Of a DNA stretch of 64,000 nt, positions 12,478 through 23,200 are shown in pieces; positions within the stretch are counted from its first letter, which is position 1; every line of letters starts with the position of its first letter. Under the pieces are notes generated by a model. That model saw only the letters and a list, made by a program, of their open reading frames with translations, searched no databases and was not told the DNA's origin. The translations under genes and the position numbers were made by a program. The stretch comes from Gallionella sp. (lineage in GTDB: Bacteria > Pseudomonadota > Gammaproteobacteria > Burkholderiales > Gallionellaceae). The stretch lies in contig JAJDNO010000007.1 in the NCBI GenBank assembly GCA_022340615.1, forward strand, positions 61,084-125,083, written 5' to 3'.

Positions 12478-12506
12478 TCATTCATATGAATGTCGCATAG
12501 TATAAT
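12478..12506 (+). promoter_or_regulatory. Candidate sigma70 promoter of purL
   Basis: A perfect -10 TATAAT lies at 12501-12506, 31 bases before the purL ATG and inside the short divergent gap with nnrD. The -35 at 17-bp spacing (TCATTC at 12478) is poor, so either an activator helps or the -35 contact is weak. No PurR-type operator was recognised. Confidence 0.4.
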
Positions 12507-12537
12507 CCCGACCCGGAATTTTATTTTGGACATCACC

Positions 12538-15500
12538 ATGTTTCGAGTTTCTATCGGTTCCGCCGCGTTGTCCGAATTTCGTCTGCTCAAGCTGCGTAGC
12601 GCGCTGCAATCGGTCGCGCCCGGCGTGCGTCTCGCTGACACCCGCCACTGCTATTTCATCGCGCTGAATGGAAGCGCAGCTTCCGGTGCACAGTCTGCGA
12701 ATGAGCAAGCGGCGCAAGGCGCCGGGTTCGGCAAGGCGCAGGCCAGGCTGCTGGACAGGGTGCTGGGCCTGACTGCAGGCGCCGGCGAACCCAAAAAAGC
12801 CGATACCCTGCAGCGCGTGCTGGTGGTGCCGCGCCTCGGCACGATTTCACCGTGGTCCACCAAGGCCACCGACATCGCACTTCATTGCGGCCTTACGGCC
12901 GTGCAGCGCATCGAGCGGGGTGTCGTGTATTACCTGGAAACCGGTAACGGCAGGCCGCTGGACAAGGCGGAACGGGCGGCCGTGCTGGCGCAGCTGCATG
13001 ACCGGATGACCGAGTCGGTACTCGACAACATTGACAGCGCGGCGGAAAAAATATTCAGCCATGGCAAGCCGCAACCGCTCGAAACGGTGGATGTGCTGAA
13101 GGGCGGCAGCAAGGCGCTGCACAAGGCCAACCGGGAGATGGGGCTGGCGCTATCCGAGGACGAGATCGAGTATCTGGTCGAAAATTTCCAGAAGCTGGAG
13201 CGCAACCCGACCGATGTCGAGCTGATGATGTTCGCCCAGGCAAACTCGGAGCATTGCCGCCACAAGATTTTCAACGCGGACTGGGTGATCGACGGCGAGC
13301 CGCAGGACATTTCGCTGTTCGGCATGATACGCAACACCCACAAGGTCAGCCCGCACGGTACGGTGGTCGCTTATTCGGACAACTCGTCAGTGATCGAAGG
13401 CGCGCGCGTGCAGCGCTTCTATCCGCGTGCAGATGGCGACTATGCTTTCAGCGAGGAATTGACGCATATCCTGATGAAGGTCGAGACCCATAACCATCCC
13501 ACTGCGATCGCGCCGTTCCCGGGTGCCGCGACCGGCTCCGGCGGTGAGATACGCGACGAGGGTGCGACCGGCAGCGGTTCCAAACCCAAGGCCGGGCTGA
13601 CCGGATTCTCGGTATCGAACCTGAACATCCCCGGCTTTGAACAGCCCTGGGAATCCGATTACGGCAAACCGGACCGCATTGTGTCGGCCTTGCAGATCAT
13701 GCTGGAAGGGCCGATCGGCGGTGCGGCATTCAACAACGAATTCGGCCGCCCGAACCTGGCCGGCTATTTCCGCACCTTCGAGGAAAACGTCAGCGGCGAG
13801 ATGCGCGGCTATCACAAGCCGATCATGCTGGCCGGGGGGGTCGGCAATATCGCGGCGATCCACACCCAGAAGCATGAATTGCCGGTCGGCGCGCTGGTGG
13901 TGCACCTGGGCGGACCGGGCATGCTGATTGGCCTGGGCGGCGGCGCCGCATCCAGCATGGATACCGGCAGCAACGCAGAAAACCTTGATTTCGATTCGGT
14001 GCAGCGCGGCAATCCGGAAATGCAGCGCCGTGCGCAGGAAGTGATCGACCGCTGCTGGCAGATGGGCGCGAACAATCCGATCCTGTCGATACACGATGTC
14101 GGGGCGGGCGGCATGTCCAACGCGCTGCCGGAACTGGTGCACGGCGGCGGTCGCGGCGCGAGCTTCGAGTTGCGCAAGATCCCGCTGGACGAGACCGGCA
14201 TGTCGCCTAAACAGATCTGGTGCAACGAGTCGCAGGAACGCTACGTGCTGGCGATCCCCCCGGAGCGCCTGGAGGAATTCAGCGCGCTGTGCGAACGGGA
14301 GCGCTGCCCGTTCGAAGTGGTCGGCGTCGCGACCGCGGAAGACCGGCTGACTGTGCATGACAAGGAATTCGGCGATTATCCGGTGGACATGCCGCTGTCG
14401 GTACTGCTCGGCAAGCCGCCGAAAATGACGCGCAATGTCACGCGCGAAACGCCACGGCTGACTGCCTGCGATACCGGGCAGATCGATTTGCGCGACGCGA
14501 TCGAGCGTGTGCTGCGTTTGCCGTCGGTGGCGAACAAGACTTTCCTGATCAGCATCGGCGACCGCACCGTCGGCGGCATGACCGCGCGCGACCAGATGGT
14601 CGGCCCATGGCAGGTGCCGGTTGCCGATGTCGCCGTCACGCTGATGGGTTTCAGCACGAATCGCGGTGAAGCATTCGCGATCGGCGAACGCACCCCGCTG
14701 GCGCTGGTGAATGCGCCCGCATCGGGTCGCATGGCGGTGGGCGAGGCGATCACCAATATCGCGGCGGCGCGCATCGACAGGATCGGCGACATCAAACTGT
14801 CGGCGAACTGGATGGCTGCCGCCGGACATCACGGTGAAGATGCAGCGCTGTTCGACACAGTGCGCGCGGTGGGCATGGAGCTTTGCCCGCAGTTGGGTAT
14901 CAGCATCCCGGTCGGCAAGGATTCGATGTCGATGAAGACGGTATGGCATGACGGATCGAAAAAGAAATCCGTCACTGCGCCGCTGTCGCTGATCGTGACC
15001 GCGTTTGCCCCTACGCCGGATGCGCGCGAAACCCTGACCCCGCAGATTGCGCCATTCATGGATACCGCACTGCTGCTGGTCGACCTCGGGCAGGGCAAGA
15101 AGCGCATGGGCGGTTCTGCTCTGGCCCAGGTTTACAAGCAGGTCGGCGATGTCGCGCCGGATGTCGACGATGCGCTGGTGCTCAAGTCATTCTTCTCGCT
15201 GATACAGCGGCTCAATGAAGAGGGCAAGCTGTTCAGCTATCACGACCGGTCCGATGGCGGGGCGTTAGTGACATTGTGCGAGATGGCCTTTGCCGGACAC
15301 ATCGGTCTTTCCATCAGTCTTGACGAAATGCAAGGCGACACGCTGCGTGTGCTGTTCAATGAAGAACTGGGCGCGGTGATCCAGGTGCGCAACCGCGACG
15401 TGCAGCACGTGATGGATCTGGCACATGACGCGGGGTTAAAGGGCGTGCAGAAGATCGCCACACTGAACCAGACCGGCATGATCGAGATTTCGCGCGGCAA

Positions 15501-16467
15501 CGAACTACTGTTCAGCGAAAGCGGCGTGAAGCTGCAGCGCATCTGGTCGGAGACCAGCTACCAGATGCAGAAACTGCGCGACAATCCCGAATGTGCCCGG
15601 CAGGAGTTCGACCGTCTGCTGGATGCTGCCGATCCGGGCCTGCACGTCAAATCAACCTATGCACTGAACGAAAATATTTCCCCGTTGCTGTTGCTGACCA
15701 AGCCGAAGATCGCGATCCTGCGCGAGCAGGGCGTGAACGGCCAGATCGAAATGGCGGCTGCATTCGACCGCGCCGGGTTTGCCGCGACGGACGTGCACAT
15801 GAGCGATATCATCAGCGGGCGCATTTCATTGCGCGACTTCAAGGGTATCGCCGCGTGCGGCGGGTTCTCCTACGGGGACGTGCTGGGGGCAGGCGAAGGC
15901 TGGGCGAAATCCATATTGTTCAATCCGCGCGCTAGAGACCAGTTCGAAGCTTTCTTCAAGCGCAGGGACACCTTCGCGCTGGGCGTATGCAACGGTTGCC
16001 AGATGATGAGCAACCTGCACGAGATCATTCCGGGCGCGGAAAACTGGGCGCATTTCTCGCGCAACCGTTCCGAGCAATTCGAGGCGCGCTTCGTGATGGT
16101 GGAAGTGCAGCCTTCGCCGTCGATCTTCTTCAGGGACATGGCGGGCAGCCGCATGCCGATCGTGGTGTCGCACGGCGAAGGCTATGCCGATTTCGGCGAC
16201 AGCAAACGCCTCAAGGCGGCGCAGAAACTGGTCACAATGCGCTATGTCGATCATCGCGGCAATGCGACTGAAACCTATCCGCTCAACCCGAACGGTTCGC
16301 CGCAGGGGATCACCGGCCTGACCACGCCGAACGGGCGCTTTACCATCATGATGCCGCATCCCGAACGGGTGTTCCGCGCGGTACAGAATTCCTGGCATCC
16401 CTACGGCTGGCAGGAAAACGGTGCATGGCTGAGGATGTTCCAGAATGCAAGGAAGTGGGTGGGCTAG
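12538..16467 (+). CDS. purL: Phosphoribosylformylglycinamidine synthase
   Basis: PurL converts FGAR to FGAM with ATP and glutamine in de novo purine synthesis. It is the large single-chain proteobacterial type, about 1309 residues against ~1295 in E. coli. In order there is an N-terminal PurS-like region, a linker, two AIR-synthase-type halves (with ETHNHPTAI and [11 protein letters not shown] around residues 315-345) and a C-terminal class I glutaminase. The glutaminase nucleophile is Cys1151 in GVCNGCQMM and the His/Glu pair is in MPHPERV. ATG 12538 begins the expected MFRVSIG sequence; the open frame extends back to 12490 but across the promoter. Confidence 0.97.
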   Translation: MFRVSIGSAALSEFRLLKLRSALQSVAPGVRLADTRHCYFIALNGSAASGAQSANEQAAQGAGFGKAQARLLDRVLGLTAGAGEPKKADTLQRVLVVPRLGTISPWSTKATDIALHCGLTAVQRIERGVVYYLETGNGRPLDKAERAAVLAQLHDRMTESVLDNIDSAAEKIFSHGKPQPLETVDVLKGGSKALHKANREMGLALSEDEIEYLVENFQKLERNPTDVELMMFAQANSEHCRHKIFNADWVIDGEPQDISLFGMIRNTHKVSPHGTVVAYSDNSSVIEGARVQRFYPRADGDYAFSEELTHILMKVETHNHPTAIAPFPGAATGSGGEIRDEGATGSGSKPKAGLTGFSVSNLNIPGFEQPWESDYGKPDRIVSALQIMLEGPIGGAAFNNEFGRPNLAGYFRTFEENVSGEMRGYHKPIMLAGGVGNIAAIHTQKHELPVGALVVHLGGPGMLIGLGGGAASSMDTGSNAENLDFDSVQRGNPEMQRRAQEVIDRCWQMGANNPILSIHDVGAGGMSNALPELVHGGGRGASFELRKIPLDETGMSPKQIWCNESQERYVLAIPPERLEEFSALCERERCPFEVVGVATAEDRLTVHDKEFGDYPVDMPLSVLLGKPPKMTRNVTRETPRLTACDTGQIDLRDAIERVLRLPSVANKTFLISIGDRTVGGMTARDQMVGPWQVPVADVAVTLMGFSTNRGEAFAIGERTPLALVNAPASGRMAVGEAITNIAAARIDRIGDIKLSANWMAAAGHHGEDAALFDTVRAVGMELCPQLGISIPVGKDSMSMKTVWHDGSKKKSVTAPLSLIVTAFAPTPDARETLTPQIAPFMDTALLLVDLGQGKKRMGGSALAQVYKQVGDVAPDVDDALVLKSFFSLIQRLNEEGKLFSYHDRSDGGALVTLCEMAFAGHIGLSISLDEMQGDTLRVLFNEELGAVIQVRNRDVQHVMDLAHDAGLKGVQKIATLNQTGMIEISRGNELLFSESGVKLQRIWSETSYQMQKLRDNPECARQEFDRLLDAADPGLHVKSTYALNENISPLLLLTKPKIAILREQGVNGQIEMAAAFDRAGFAATDVHMSDIISGRISLRDFKGIAACGGFSYGDVLGAGEGWAKSILFNPRARDQFEAFFKRRDTFALGVCNGCQMMSNLHEIIPGAENWAHFSRNRSEQFEARFVMVEVQPSPSIFFRDMAGSRMPIVVSHGEGYADFGDSKRLKAAQKLVTMRYVDHRGNATETYPLNPNGSPQGITGLTTPNGRFTIMMPHPERVFRAVQNSWHPYGWQENGAWLRMFQNARKWVG

Positions 16468-16532
16468 CAATCCGATGATGAAGTTGATATGGCGGCCGGA
16501 TGGCATGCCGCGAGTAAAGTTGAAAGCAGGGG

Positions 16533-16550
16533 GCCAGCTCAGCGGCTGGC
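16533..16550 (+). terminator. Hairpin downstream of purL
   Basis: GCCAGC (16533-16538) and GCTGGC (16545-16550) form a six-pair stem with a six-base loop, 66 bases after the purL stop. There is no T run after it. The rest of the 274-base gap before the lipoprotein gene shows nothing else I can name. Confidence 0.3.
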
Positions 16551-16741
16551 AGAGGCATTAGAGGCTGAAAATGGCCGAACCCGACCCAACGCGGGGCGAT
16601 GGGTGTCCGAACACAGAAGCACTGGAGGGAAGGGCCGGCTATCTTTTGTAACGAATTGTGCTAATGTCAGCATTATCAAAGAGGTTACGTTCAAGTTGTG
16701 CCTTGATGGGCATTCCTTTTTTAATTTTCGGGGTAATCGAC

Positions 16742-17251
16742 ATGAAAAAAATTGCAGTCATATTTGTTTCATTGCTTTTTGCAGCCTGTGCCAGCGCTCC
16801 GAAGTCGTCCACTCAAACTGGCGAAAACGGGGCTTCCCAGCCATCAGCCGCGACAACAGCGTCCGTTTCGCCATCAGAAATTGAATCGACGAAATTGGCC
16901 GATGAAGTGCAAACCCTTGAACAACAAAGCATCTACTTTGACAAGGATCAGTCTTCAATCAAACCTGAATACAAGGATATTCTTCAGAAGCAGGCCGATT
17001 TCCTCAAAGCGAATAAAAATGACACGGTGACGATACAAGGAAACTGCGACGAGCGTGGCAGTCCGGAATTTAACCTTGCTCTGGGAGATAAGCGTGCCGA
17101 TGCGGCCCGAAAGAGCCTGGAATTGCTGGGCGTTCCGGCTTCACAGATCAGGACGGTAAGCTTTGGACTGGAGAAACCGCGCCTTACATGTCATGAAGAG
17201 AAGTGCTGGAAGGAGAATCGCAGGGACGATTTCGTTCATACGCTTGATTAG
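16742..17251 (+). CDS. Pal-like OmpA-family lipoprotein
   Basis: This 169-residue outer-membrane lipoprotein would tether the envelope to peptidoglycan. The signal peptide ends in the lipobox FAAC (Cys at about residue 17), then a Ser/Thr/Ala-rich linker, then an OmpA C-terminal domain from about residue 60. YFDKDQSSI, GNCDERGSPEFNLALGDKRA and the final arginine-rich stretch are typical of Pal. It is a lone gene, not next to tolQRAB, and its tail ends in FVHTLD, so it may be a Pal paralogue. The ATG at 16742 follows GGGGT and starts the signal peptide; an upstream in-frame start at 16658 would put residues before the signal. Confidence 0.85.
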   Translation: MKKIAVIFVSLLFAACASAPKSSTQTGENGASQPSAATTASVSPSEIESTKLADEVQTLEQQSIYFDKDQSSIKPEYKDILQKQADFLKANKNDTVTIQGNCDERGSPEFNLALGDKRADAARKSLELLGVPASQIRTVSFGLEKPRLTCHEEKCWKENRRDDFVHTLD

Positions 17252-17455
17252 CACTGCTTTCTTCAAAACGAAAGGGATGGGCTAAAGCTCATCCCGGACA
17301 TTACGGGCGTGGCTGAATTTGTTTCCGGTTAAGGTGGCTTGTGCCATTCAGCACCGATTGGTTACTCCGGCCGGGCGGTCAGATCAGCCGATATGATCCA
17401 TATCTGCCCGGAAGCCATATCCGGCCAGAAGCAGTGGGTTGATTTGAACTGTTTG

Positions 17456-17998
17456 TCAGAACAGGTCAACTTCAGAAGCCAGCGAGGTTGTCGTGATTTC
17501 CAGATTGCCGATGATTTGCTTCCAATCGTCGCCGTGGTGAGTTCCGATATATTCAAGGAAGGATGCCTCCGGATCATTCAGCAGGATACCGATCGCATAC
17601 CCATCGGCATTGTCTGTGATCTTCATCAGCACATCGTATTTGGAACCGCTCGCCATGGCATCATCGGTAACGACAGGGGCAGGATCGAAGAATAACCTTG
17701 GGATTTCCATGCGCAGCGCTTCGGTAAAATCGGATTGTATGGCTGATTTCGCTTCTTCGAAGCTGCGAAAACCCGAGTAGTGCCCGAAGGGGCGTATTTC
17801 GAAATACTGCTGCACAGGCGGTGCAATATCCTGTTCATGTGCCGCCTCGAAAGCCGCTTCTATCTCAGAACGGTCAGCCCCCTTGGGGCGTATCCTGATG
17901 ATGAGTGCCTCGGTAATGCCGGCAAACCCGTTTTCCTGGAAATATTGAACGATGCGCTCGGCGGCCTCGTTAGCCTTGAGGGTGGAAGTGTTTTTCAT
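17456..17998 (-). CDS. Hypothetical protein, soluble
   Basis: This 180-residue product, from the ATG that begins MKNTSTLKANE, is a protein I do not recognise. It has no signal peptide or membrane segment and is acidic, with a plausible alpha/beta pattern. The middle carries RPFGHYSGFRSFEEAKSAI and the C-terminal part GTHHGDDWKQIIG. The frame extends upstream to 18055 with two other possible starts; none has a strong ribosome binding site. It is transcribed away from the antiporter-like gene at 18156, and a 16-base palindrome lies between them. Codon use resembles its neighbours. No function is proposed. Confidence 0.6.
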   Translation of the reverse strand: MKNTSTLKANEAAERIVQYFQENGFAGITEALIIRIRPKGADRSEIEAAFEAAHEQDIAPPVQQYFEIRPFGHYSGFRSFEEAKSAIQSDFTEALRMEIPRLFFDPAPVVTDDAMASGSKYDVLMKITDNADGYAIGILLNDPEASFLEYIGTHHGDDWKQIIGNLEITTTSLASEVDLF

Positions 17999-18090
17999 GG
18001 CAACCCGCGTTATAAAGTAGGAGCACATTTTACCTAAAGCCGGCAAGGAACGCACTCGCTCGATAGATGGAGCTGTGAATATAAACAGCG

Positions 18091-18106
18091 TTCAGGCATG
18101 CCTGAA
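18091..18106. promoter_or_regulatory. Perfect 16-base palindrome in a divergent promoter region
   Basis: TTCAGGCATGCCTGAA is fully self-complementary without a loop, as expected for a site bound by a protein dimer. It sits 93 bases upstream of the minus-strand hypothetical gene and 50 bases upstream of the antiporter-like gene. A -10-like TAGAAT at 18123-18128 would put it over the -35 region of the plus-strand gene. Confidence 0.45.
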
Positions 18107-18155
18107 TTTTCCCCAGTCAGGGTAGAATTGCGGCTCATCAATAAGCTTGGCAGTC

Positions 18156-19151
18156 GTGAACATCTCAATCGCAACCATCCAGGGATATCTTTTACATCCA
18201 TTGACGCTGCTTGCCGTGTTCCTGGCGGCGAGCCTGATGATGATCTGGCGTCTGCATGCAATGGAGAGCAAGGGCTTCGAAGGCACCGTTCTCGGCACGC
18301 TGATCATGCCCTACTGCTCGGGATTCCCCAATCTTGTGTTCGCCTATGTCATGAGCAGTTCGCCCAGAAATGGCGGCCTGGTCATCGAGAACAGCCTCGT
18401 CAATAATGTCACCAACCTGACGTTGATCCTCGGCGTGGCCGCGTTCTTCGGTTCGGCGGCCGTGGTCCAGAAAAACGTCTCAAAGCGGAAAGCCAGACAG
18501 CATGCGGAATTCCACCGCATCAACAGGCTGAATCTGCTGTTCACCCTGATCGCGTTGTTCCTGTTTACCGGCACGCTCTGGGCGCTGGCCAAGGACGGGG
18601 TGCTGGATTTCTACGATGGTCTGGTGCTGATCGGCCTGTTCGTGTTCTGGCAGGTGTTGCACGTGTTCGAGGTACTCAAGGACAACATACGTAAGGACAA
18701 GGCGTTCCACTGGTCGCTGCTGATCGACATCCTGCTGCTCGGTGTCAGCGCCTACTTTGTGTACTTCTCGGTCAACCATCTGGTGGACTGGGTGTCGACC
18801 AGCAAGAGCCCGTACCTTAGCTTTGCCAAGTTGGGCTGGTTCAGCGGCTTGCTGATGGTGGTGCCGAATGCCATCCTTGCGCTTTATTACACGCGTATCG
18901 GCAGGCAGGACATCGTCATGACTTCCCAGGTCGGCGACGGGCATATCTGCATCCCGATGTGCATTGGCCTTTTCGCGGTTTTCAGGCCCATTCACATTCC
19001 AGCTTTCTTCCAGATGGGCACCTTGATCATCCTCGGCGCAGGTTTGGTCCATTTCCTGTGCATCTCCATCCTCGGCAGAGTCCCGCGCACGGTCGGCGTT
19101 GGTCTTGTCGGCGTATATGCCGTGTACCTGTACAAAGGACTCCTGCAATAG
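18156..19151 (+). CDS. Ca2+/cation antiporter (CaCA)-like membrane protein
   Basis: This integral membrane protein of about 331 residues has roughly ten hydrophobic helices in two related halves, the architecture of sodium/calcium exchangers. The first alpha-repeat-like segment reads CSGFPNLVFAYVM followed by ENSLVNNVTNLTLILG. The second reads VPNAILALYYTR, then QVGDGHICIPMCIGL. Both keep the helix-turn pattern and the Asn/Gly positions, but they differ from the usual GTSLPE and GSNIFN signatures, so substrate and ions are open. The start is uncertain: GTG 18156 is taken, and TTG 18147 is possible; neither has a good ribosome binding site. It converges on sseA. Confidence 0.7.
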   Translation: MNISIATIQGYLLHPLTLLAVFLAASLMMIWRLHAMESKGFEGTVLGTLIMPYCSGFPNLVFAYVMSSSPRNGGLVIENSLVNNVTNLTLILGVAAFFGSAAVVQKNVSKRKARQHAEFHRINRLNLLFTLIALFLFTGTLWALAKDGVLDFYDGLVLIGLFVFWQVLHVFEVLKDNIRKDKAFHWSLLIDILLLGVSAYFVYFSVNHLVDWVSTSKSPYLSFAKLGWFSGLLMVVPNAILALYYTRIGRQDIVMTSQVGDGHICIPMCIGLFAVFRPIHIPAFFQMGTLIILGAGLVHFLCISILGRVPRTVGVGLVGVYAVYLYKGLLQ

Positions 19152-19211
19152 GGTTGGCGTTTCGGTTGATTGTTGCCGACCGAGAATGCATGGATATTTC
19201 CGCTGTGATAT

Positions 19212-20042
19212 TCAGCGTTCAACCGCGCGTCCGGGATCGGCGCACCATTCGCTCCAGCTGCCTGCATATAAAAGAGAGCCGCCGAGCCCGGCATGTTCCA
19301 TGGCCAACAGGTTGACGCATGCCGTTACGCCGGAGCCGCACGAATGAATCACGTCGGATGGTCGGATGTTTGCAAGCAATCCGGAAAATTCCTTTCCAAG
19401 AATTTCCGGGGATTTGAATTGATTACCTTCCAGGTTGTTCTTGAAGAAGCGATTCAACGAGCCTGGAATATGGCCTGCCACCGGATCAAGCGTTTCATTT
19501 TGTCCCTGAAAGCGATCAGCCGAGCGCGCATCGATGATGGTTTTGCGTTGCGAAGCAAGATTATCAAGAATTTCATCGACCAAAACCAACCCCTGGTACG
19601 CCACAGGCTTGGGCTTTTTTCCAAGCGGAGCAGGGGAACGTATTGCTGTGTCGAGTTGCCCCTTCCATGATTCCAATCCTCCATCCAGCACTTGCACCTT
19701 GTCATGATCGACAGCCCTCAACATCCACCACAAGCGACTGGCAAACGCCGAGCCCTGGCTGTCATAGGCAATCACATGTGTATCGGGAGCGATACCCAGA
19801 CGTTGTCTTGTCATTGCCCAATCATCGGGATCCGGAAGTGGATGGCGTCCATTTGTCCCTGTTTTGGTGCCGGATAGATCGGTATCCAGATCGACATGAA
19901 TCGCGCCTGGAATGTGACCCTTTGCGTAAGCTTCTCGTCCGGCCGACACCCGGGCCAGATCAAAGCGACAATCGCAAATCAAAACGTTTGCGCTACTATC
20001 TAATAGTGTTTGCAACTGGTTTGTTGTGATGAGTGGAGTCAT
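19212..20042 (-). CDS. sseA: 3-mercaptopyruvate sulfurtransferase
   Basis: This two-domain rhodanese of about 276 residues transfers sulfur from 3-mercaptopyruvate to thiols or cyanide. The inactive N-terminal rhodanese domain covers roughly residues 1-140 (with GHIPGAIHVDLDTDLSG). The active C-terminal domain holds Cys235 in the loop CGSGVTAC. That loop type marks mercaptopyruvate sulfurtransferases, whereas thiosulfate sulfurtransferases have CRKGV. ATG 20042 is chosen over the in-frame TTG at 20048; no clear ribosome binding site is visible. It stands alone, with the large regulator gene upstream on the same strand. Confidence 0.88.
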   Translation of the reverse strand: MTPLITTNQLQTLLDSSANVLICDCRFDLARVSAGREAYAKGHIPGAIHVDLDTDLSGTKTGTNGRHPLPDPDDWAMTRQRLGIAPDTHVIAYDSQGSAFASRLWWMLRAVDHDKVQVLDGGLESWKGQLDTAIRSPAPLGKKPKPVAYQGLVLVDEILDNLASQRKTIIDARSADRFQGQNETLDPVAGHIPGSLNRFFKNNLEGNQFKSPEILGKEFSGLLANIRPSDVIHSCGSGVTACVNLLAMEHAGLGGSLLYAGSWSEWCADPGRAVER

Positions 20043-20188
20043 ATTCAAGAACGTCTAATCGAACTCCGCTGTGGCAAGAAGCAGAGTTTAATGATATCAA
20101 GTTCGATGCCCGAAAGCAGATATTCGCCAATTTCTGCCAACGACCCAAAGCGGAACTGCGTTCGGACAGACCATATCCAATGATATTT

Positions 20189-20214
20189 GACAAAGCAATT
20201 TAGCTAGCTTTGTC
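20189..20214 (-). terminator. Inverted repeat after the regulator gene
   Basis: GACAAAGC (20189-20196) pairs with GCTTTGTC (20207-20214), an eight-base perfect stem with a ten-base loop that itself contains TAGCTA. It lies just past the stop of the minus-strand regulator. The sequence after it in that direction is AT-rich but not a clean T run, so termination is likely but not certain. Confidence 0.45.
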
Positions 20215-20231
20215 CAAGACTCCGGCGGTTG

Positions 20232-23200
20232 TTAGTCCATACGTAGCCGCGCGTCGAGCCCCGAGGAATCCAGACTCTTCTCGATCGCATCCGCAATTTC
20301 GTGCGCCTTGGCAGCGTGAGGTTGCGCGTCGTCGAGTTGTCCCTGCTCAGCAAGCAGACGAGCCAGTGCGACCTGCGAGTCCATCTGCAGTCGTACTCGG
20401 CCGATATTTTCTGCCATTGCCGCTGCGCGGAATAACTCTGCCTGCGCTGCAGCGTAATTTTTTTCAGCAAACATGGCTTCACCGCGCCAGCGTCGCGCAA
20501 TTGCTTCTAGTTCGCGCAGGCCATTCGCTACGGCGATCGCAAGCAATTCATCAGCATATTTACGGCAGCGGCTCGTGTCACCGGCTGAAAGCGCGATCTC
20601 CGCCAACCCTTCAAGACACCGTACCATCATGTAACGTTCGGCAGTTCTGCGCGTTTGTTCGAGTGTGTTCTGCAGTGCTGGCGTGTCGATTATTTGCCCG
20701 AGCCGCGAGCGCGCGATGGCAAGGTTGGTTTGGATCGCGGCACGCCAGAACAGGATGCCGGTGTCGCGCCCGAGCGCGAGTCCGCGTTCCAGATATTCGG
20801 CGGCGAGTTCGTTCAGGCCGAGATCGAGCAGCAGATGGCCGATGCAATCGATGGCGATGAGTTGATAGCGGGACTGCTTGAGACTCTCGAGCCAGTTCAG
20901 GGTCTTTTGCAGATCGGTCCACGCCTCGCCGTAACGGCCGGTGCATCCCCGGACATGGTCGATCCCGATCAGCGTCGGGCCAAAATGCCACTGCAAGTCC
21001 GCAGCACGCGCAATGTCGAGTGCCGCCTCGAAGTTCGCCATGGCGCGCGGGTAGTCGCCGAGCCCCTTGCTGCCGAGGCAGGCGTGGCCGATCATCATCA
21101 GATTTTCGGACTCGTAGCTCTTGTCGGCGATGCCGCGGGCCAGTTCGAGCGAGCGGGTGTAGCACGCGATCGCCGCTGCGGGCTCGGCGTTCGCGAAGTG
21201 CGCCTCGCCGCGGCCGTGCCAGGCCTGCACCGCGACCAGGTCGGTGAAACCGGTGCGCTCGCAGATCTCGACCGCCTGCTGGTGGAACTTGATCGCCTGA
21301 TCGTTCTGGCCGTTGCTCCACGCGACCGTGCCAAGGTGATAAAGGGTGTCGGCGGCGTGGCGCTCGTCGTTCATCGCGCGTGATTCCGCCAGCGCTTCGT
21401 TGAGGCAGGCAGTCGCTTCTTCATATTGGTCCGCGCGCCGGTAGGCCATGCCCAACTGGATCAGTGCATCGCGGGTCTTTTCCCGTTCACCGCCGGCGCG
21501 CAATGCATCGATGACGCGGCGCATGTCAGCCACGGCGCCTCGTGTCTGTCCGGCCTGAGCGCGTGCCGACCCGCGCTGCTCATAGATCGCCAGACGTTGT
21601 TGCTCATCGAGTGAATCCGGGTGCGCCTCCGAAAGAGCGACCGCGCGATCCAGCCAATGCAGCGCATCGCGCATCGCGAACAGCTTCTGCGAGTGTTGTG
21701 CGGCGCGCACCAGGTAGTGCAGCGCCTTGGCCCAGACATGCGCGCGCTCGTAGTGTTCGGCAAGCTGCGCATCTAGTTCTTTCATCGTGCCTTCGCCGCG
21801 GCGCTCCAGCACTTCCGCCACCGACTGGTGCAACAACCTGCGCCGTGCACCGCTGATGTCGCGATAGGCCACCTCGCGCAGCTTGTCGTGGCTGAAGTCG
21901 TAGACGCCGCCCTCGGCTTCCTCGAGCAGCAAACGACGCTTGACCAGCGCCTCCAACGCGTCGAGCAGCTGCGCTTCGGGTTCCTGTGTCACACCGAGCA
22001 GCGTGTCGAAGTCAAAGCGCCGGCCGAGCACCGCGGCGGTTTCGAGCAACGGCCGGAATTCCTTGGGGACATGCGCGAGGCGCACGCGCACTGCTGCTCG
22101 CAACGCGTCCGGGAGCAAACCCGGCGTGTCATTCGCGCGCGGTTCCAACTGCGTCTCACCCTCGCTGATGGATTGCAGGATCGACATCAGGAAGAATGGG
22201 TTGCCTTCGGTTTCGAGCTGCAATCGCTCGGCCAGGCCGGGCGCTGCCAGGTTCGTGCCAAGATTTCCTCCGGGATGCTCATTGGCGAGTGCCGCGATCA
22301 GGCTCTCGGTGTCTGCATAACCCAGTCGTGCGAGCGGTACGCGTCGCGCGTCGGTGTCGCGGCGTAAGCTTTCGACCAGTTGCGCAAAACGTTCGTCGCT
22401 GTCGACCGCGTCGTCACGATATGCATAGATCAATAGCACCGGGCGCTGCGCGGCGTGGCGCGCTAGGTAATGAAGCACTTGCGCGCTGGCATCGTCGGCC
22501 CACTGGAAATCGTCCACCATCAGTACGGCCGGACGACCGTCACGCGATGCCTCGAGCAACTGGTCCACGGCTCGTGACAGGCGTGCCTGGCGTGCTTCGG
22601 GAAAATCGTTCGACAGTTGCGGCAGGTTCGGAAAACGTTCGCCGATCTCGGGAACCAGGGCGGCGAGTTCAGCGAGCGACACGGGCGCGAGGGTGCGCAA
22701 CGCCGCGGTCGATACGCGCTCGAGTGCGCGAGTGACCAGGTCGACCACTGGCTGGTAGGGCATCGCGCGTTCTATCTCGTAGCAGTTGGTGGTCAGCGTC
22801 GGCAGGTCCTGGGCGTGAGCATAGCGCGTGACTTCGCGCAGCAATCGGCTCTTGCCGATGCCCGGCTCGCCTTCTATCAGCACGGTGTACCCGGTGCCTG
22901 CGGTGAGCCGCGAGATCAGTCCGATCAGCTGACCGTACTCATTATTGCGTCCGACCAGGGGTGTGGGATCGCTGGCGGGAGAATCTGCAGGGGAATTGAT
23001 CGCTGTGGTATGCGTGTCGCTGTTGACCGGGGTGGGGTCCATCCGCAAACGCTTGGTGGCGTTCTGTGCGCGTGCCGCATCGAGGAAGTCGCGCCGCTCC
23101 GCCTCGGGTATCGCGAGCGCCGCGGCGAGCCGGTCGGCAAGCCACCTGGAAGGGCGTCGTTCGTCGGCCTCGATCTTTCTGATGGTGAATCCCGAGCAGA

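Noticed and set aside
13387..14949. A 520-codon open frame on the minus strand inside purL
   Set aside because: It is the antisense shadow of a high-GC gene. It has an Arg/His-rich composition with no domain pattern, and the plus-strand frame is certain.
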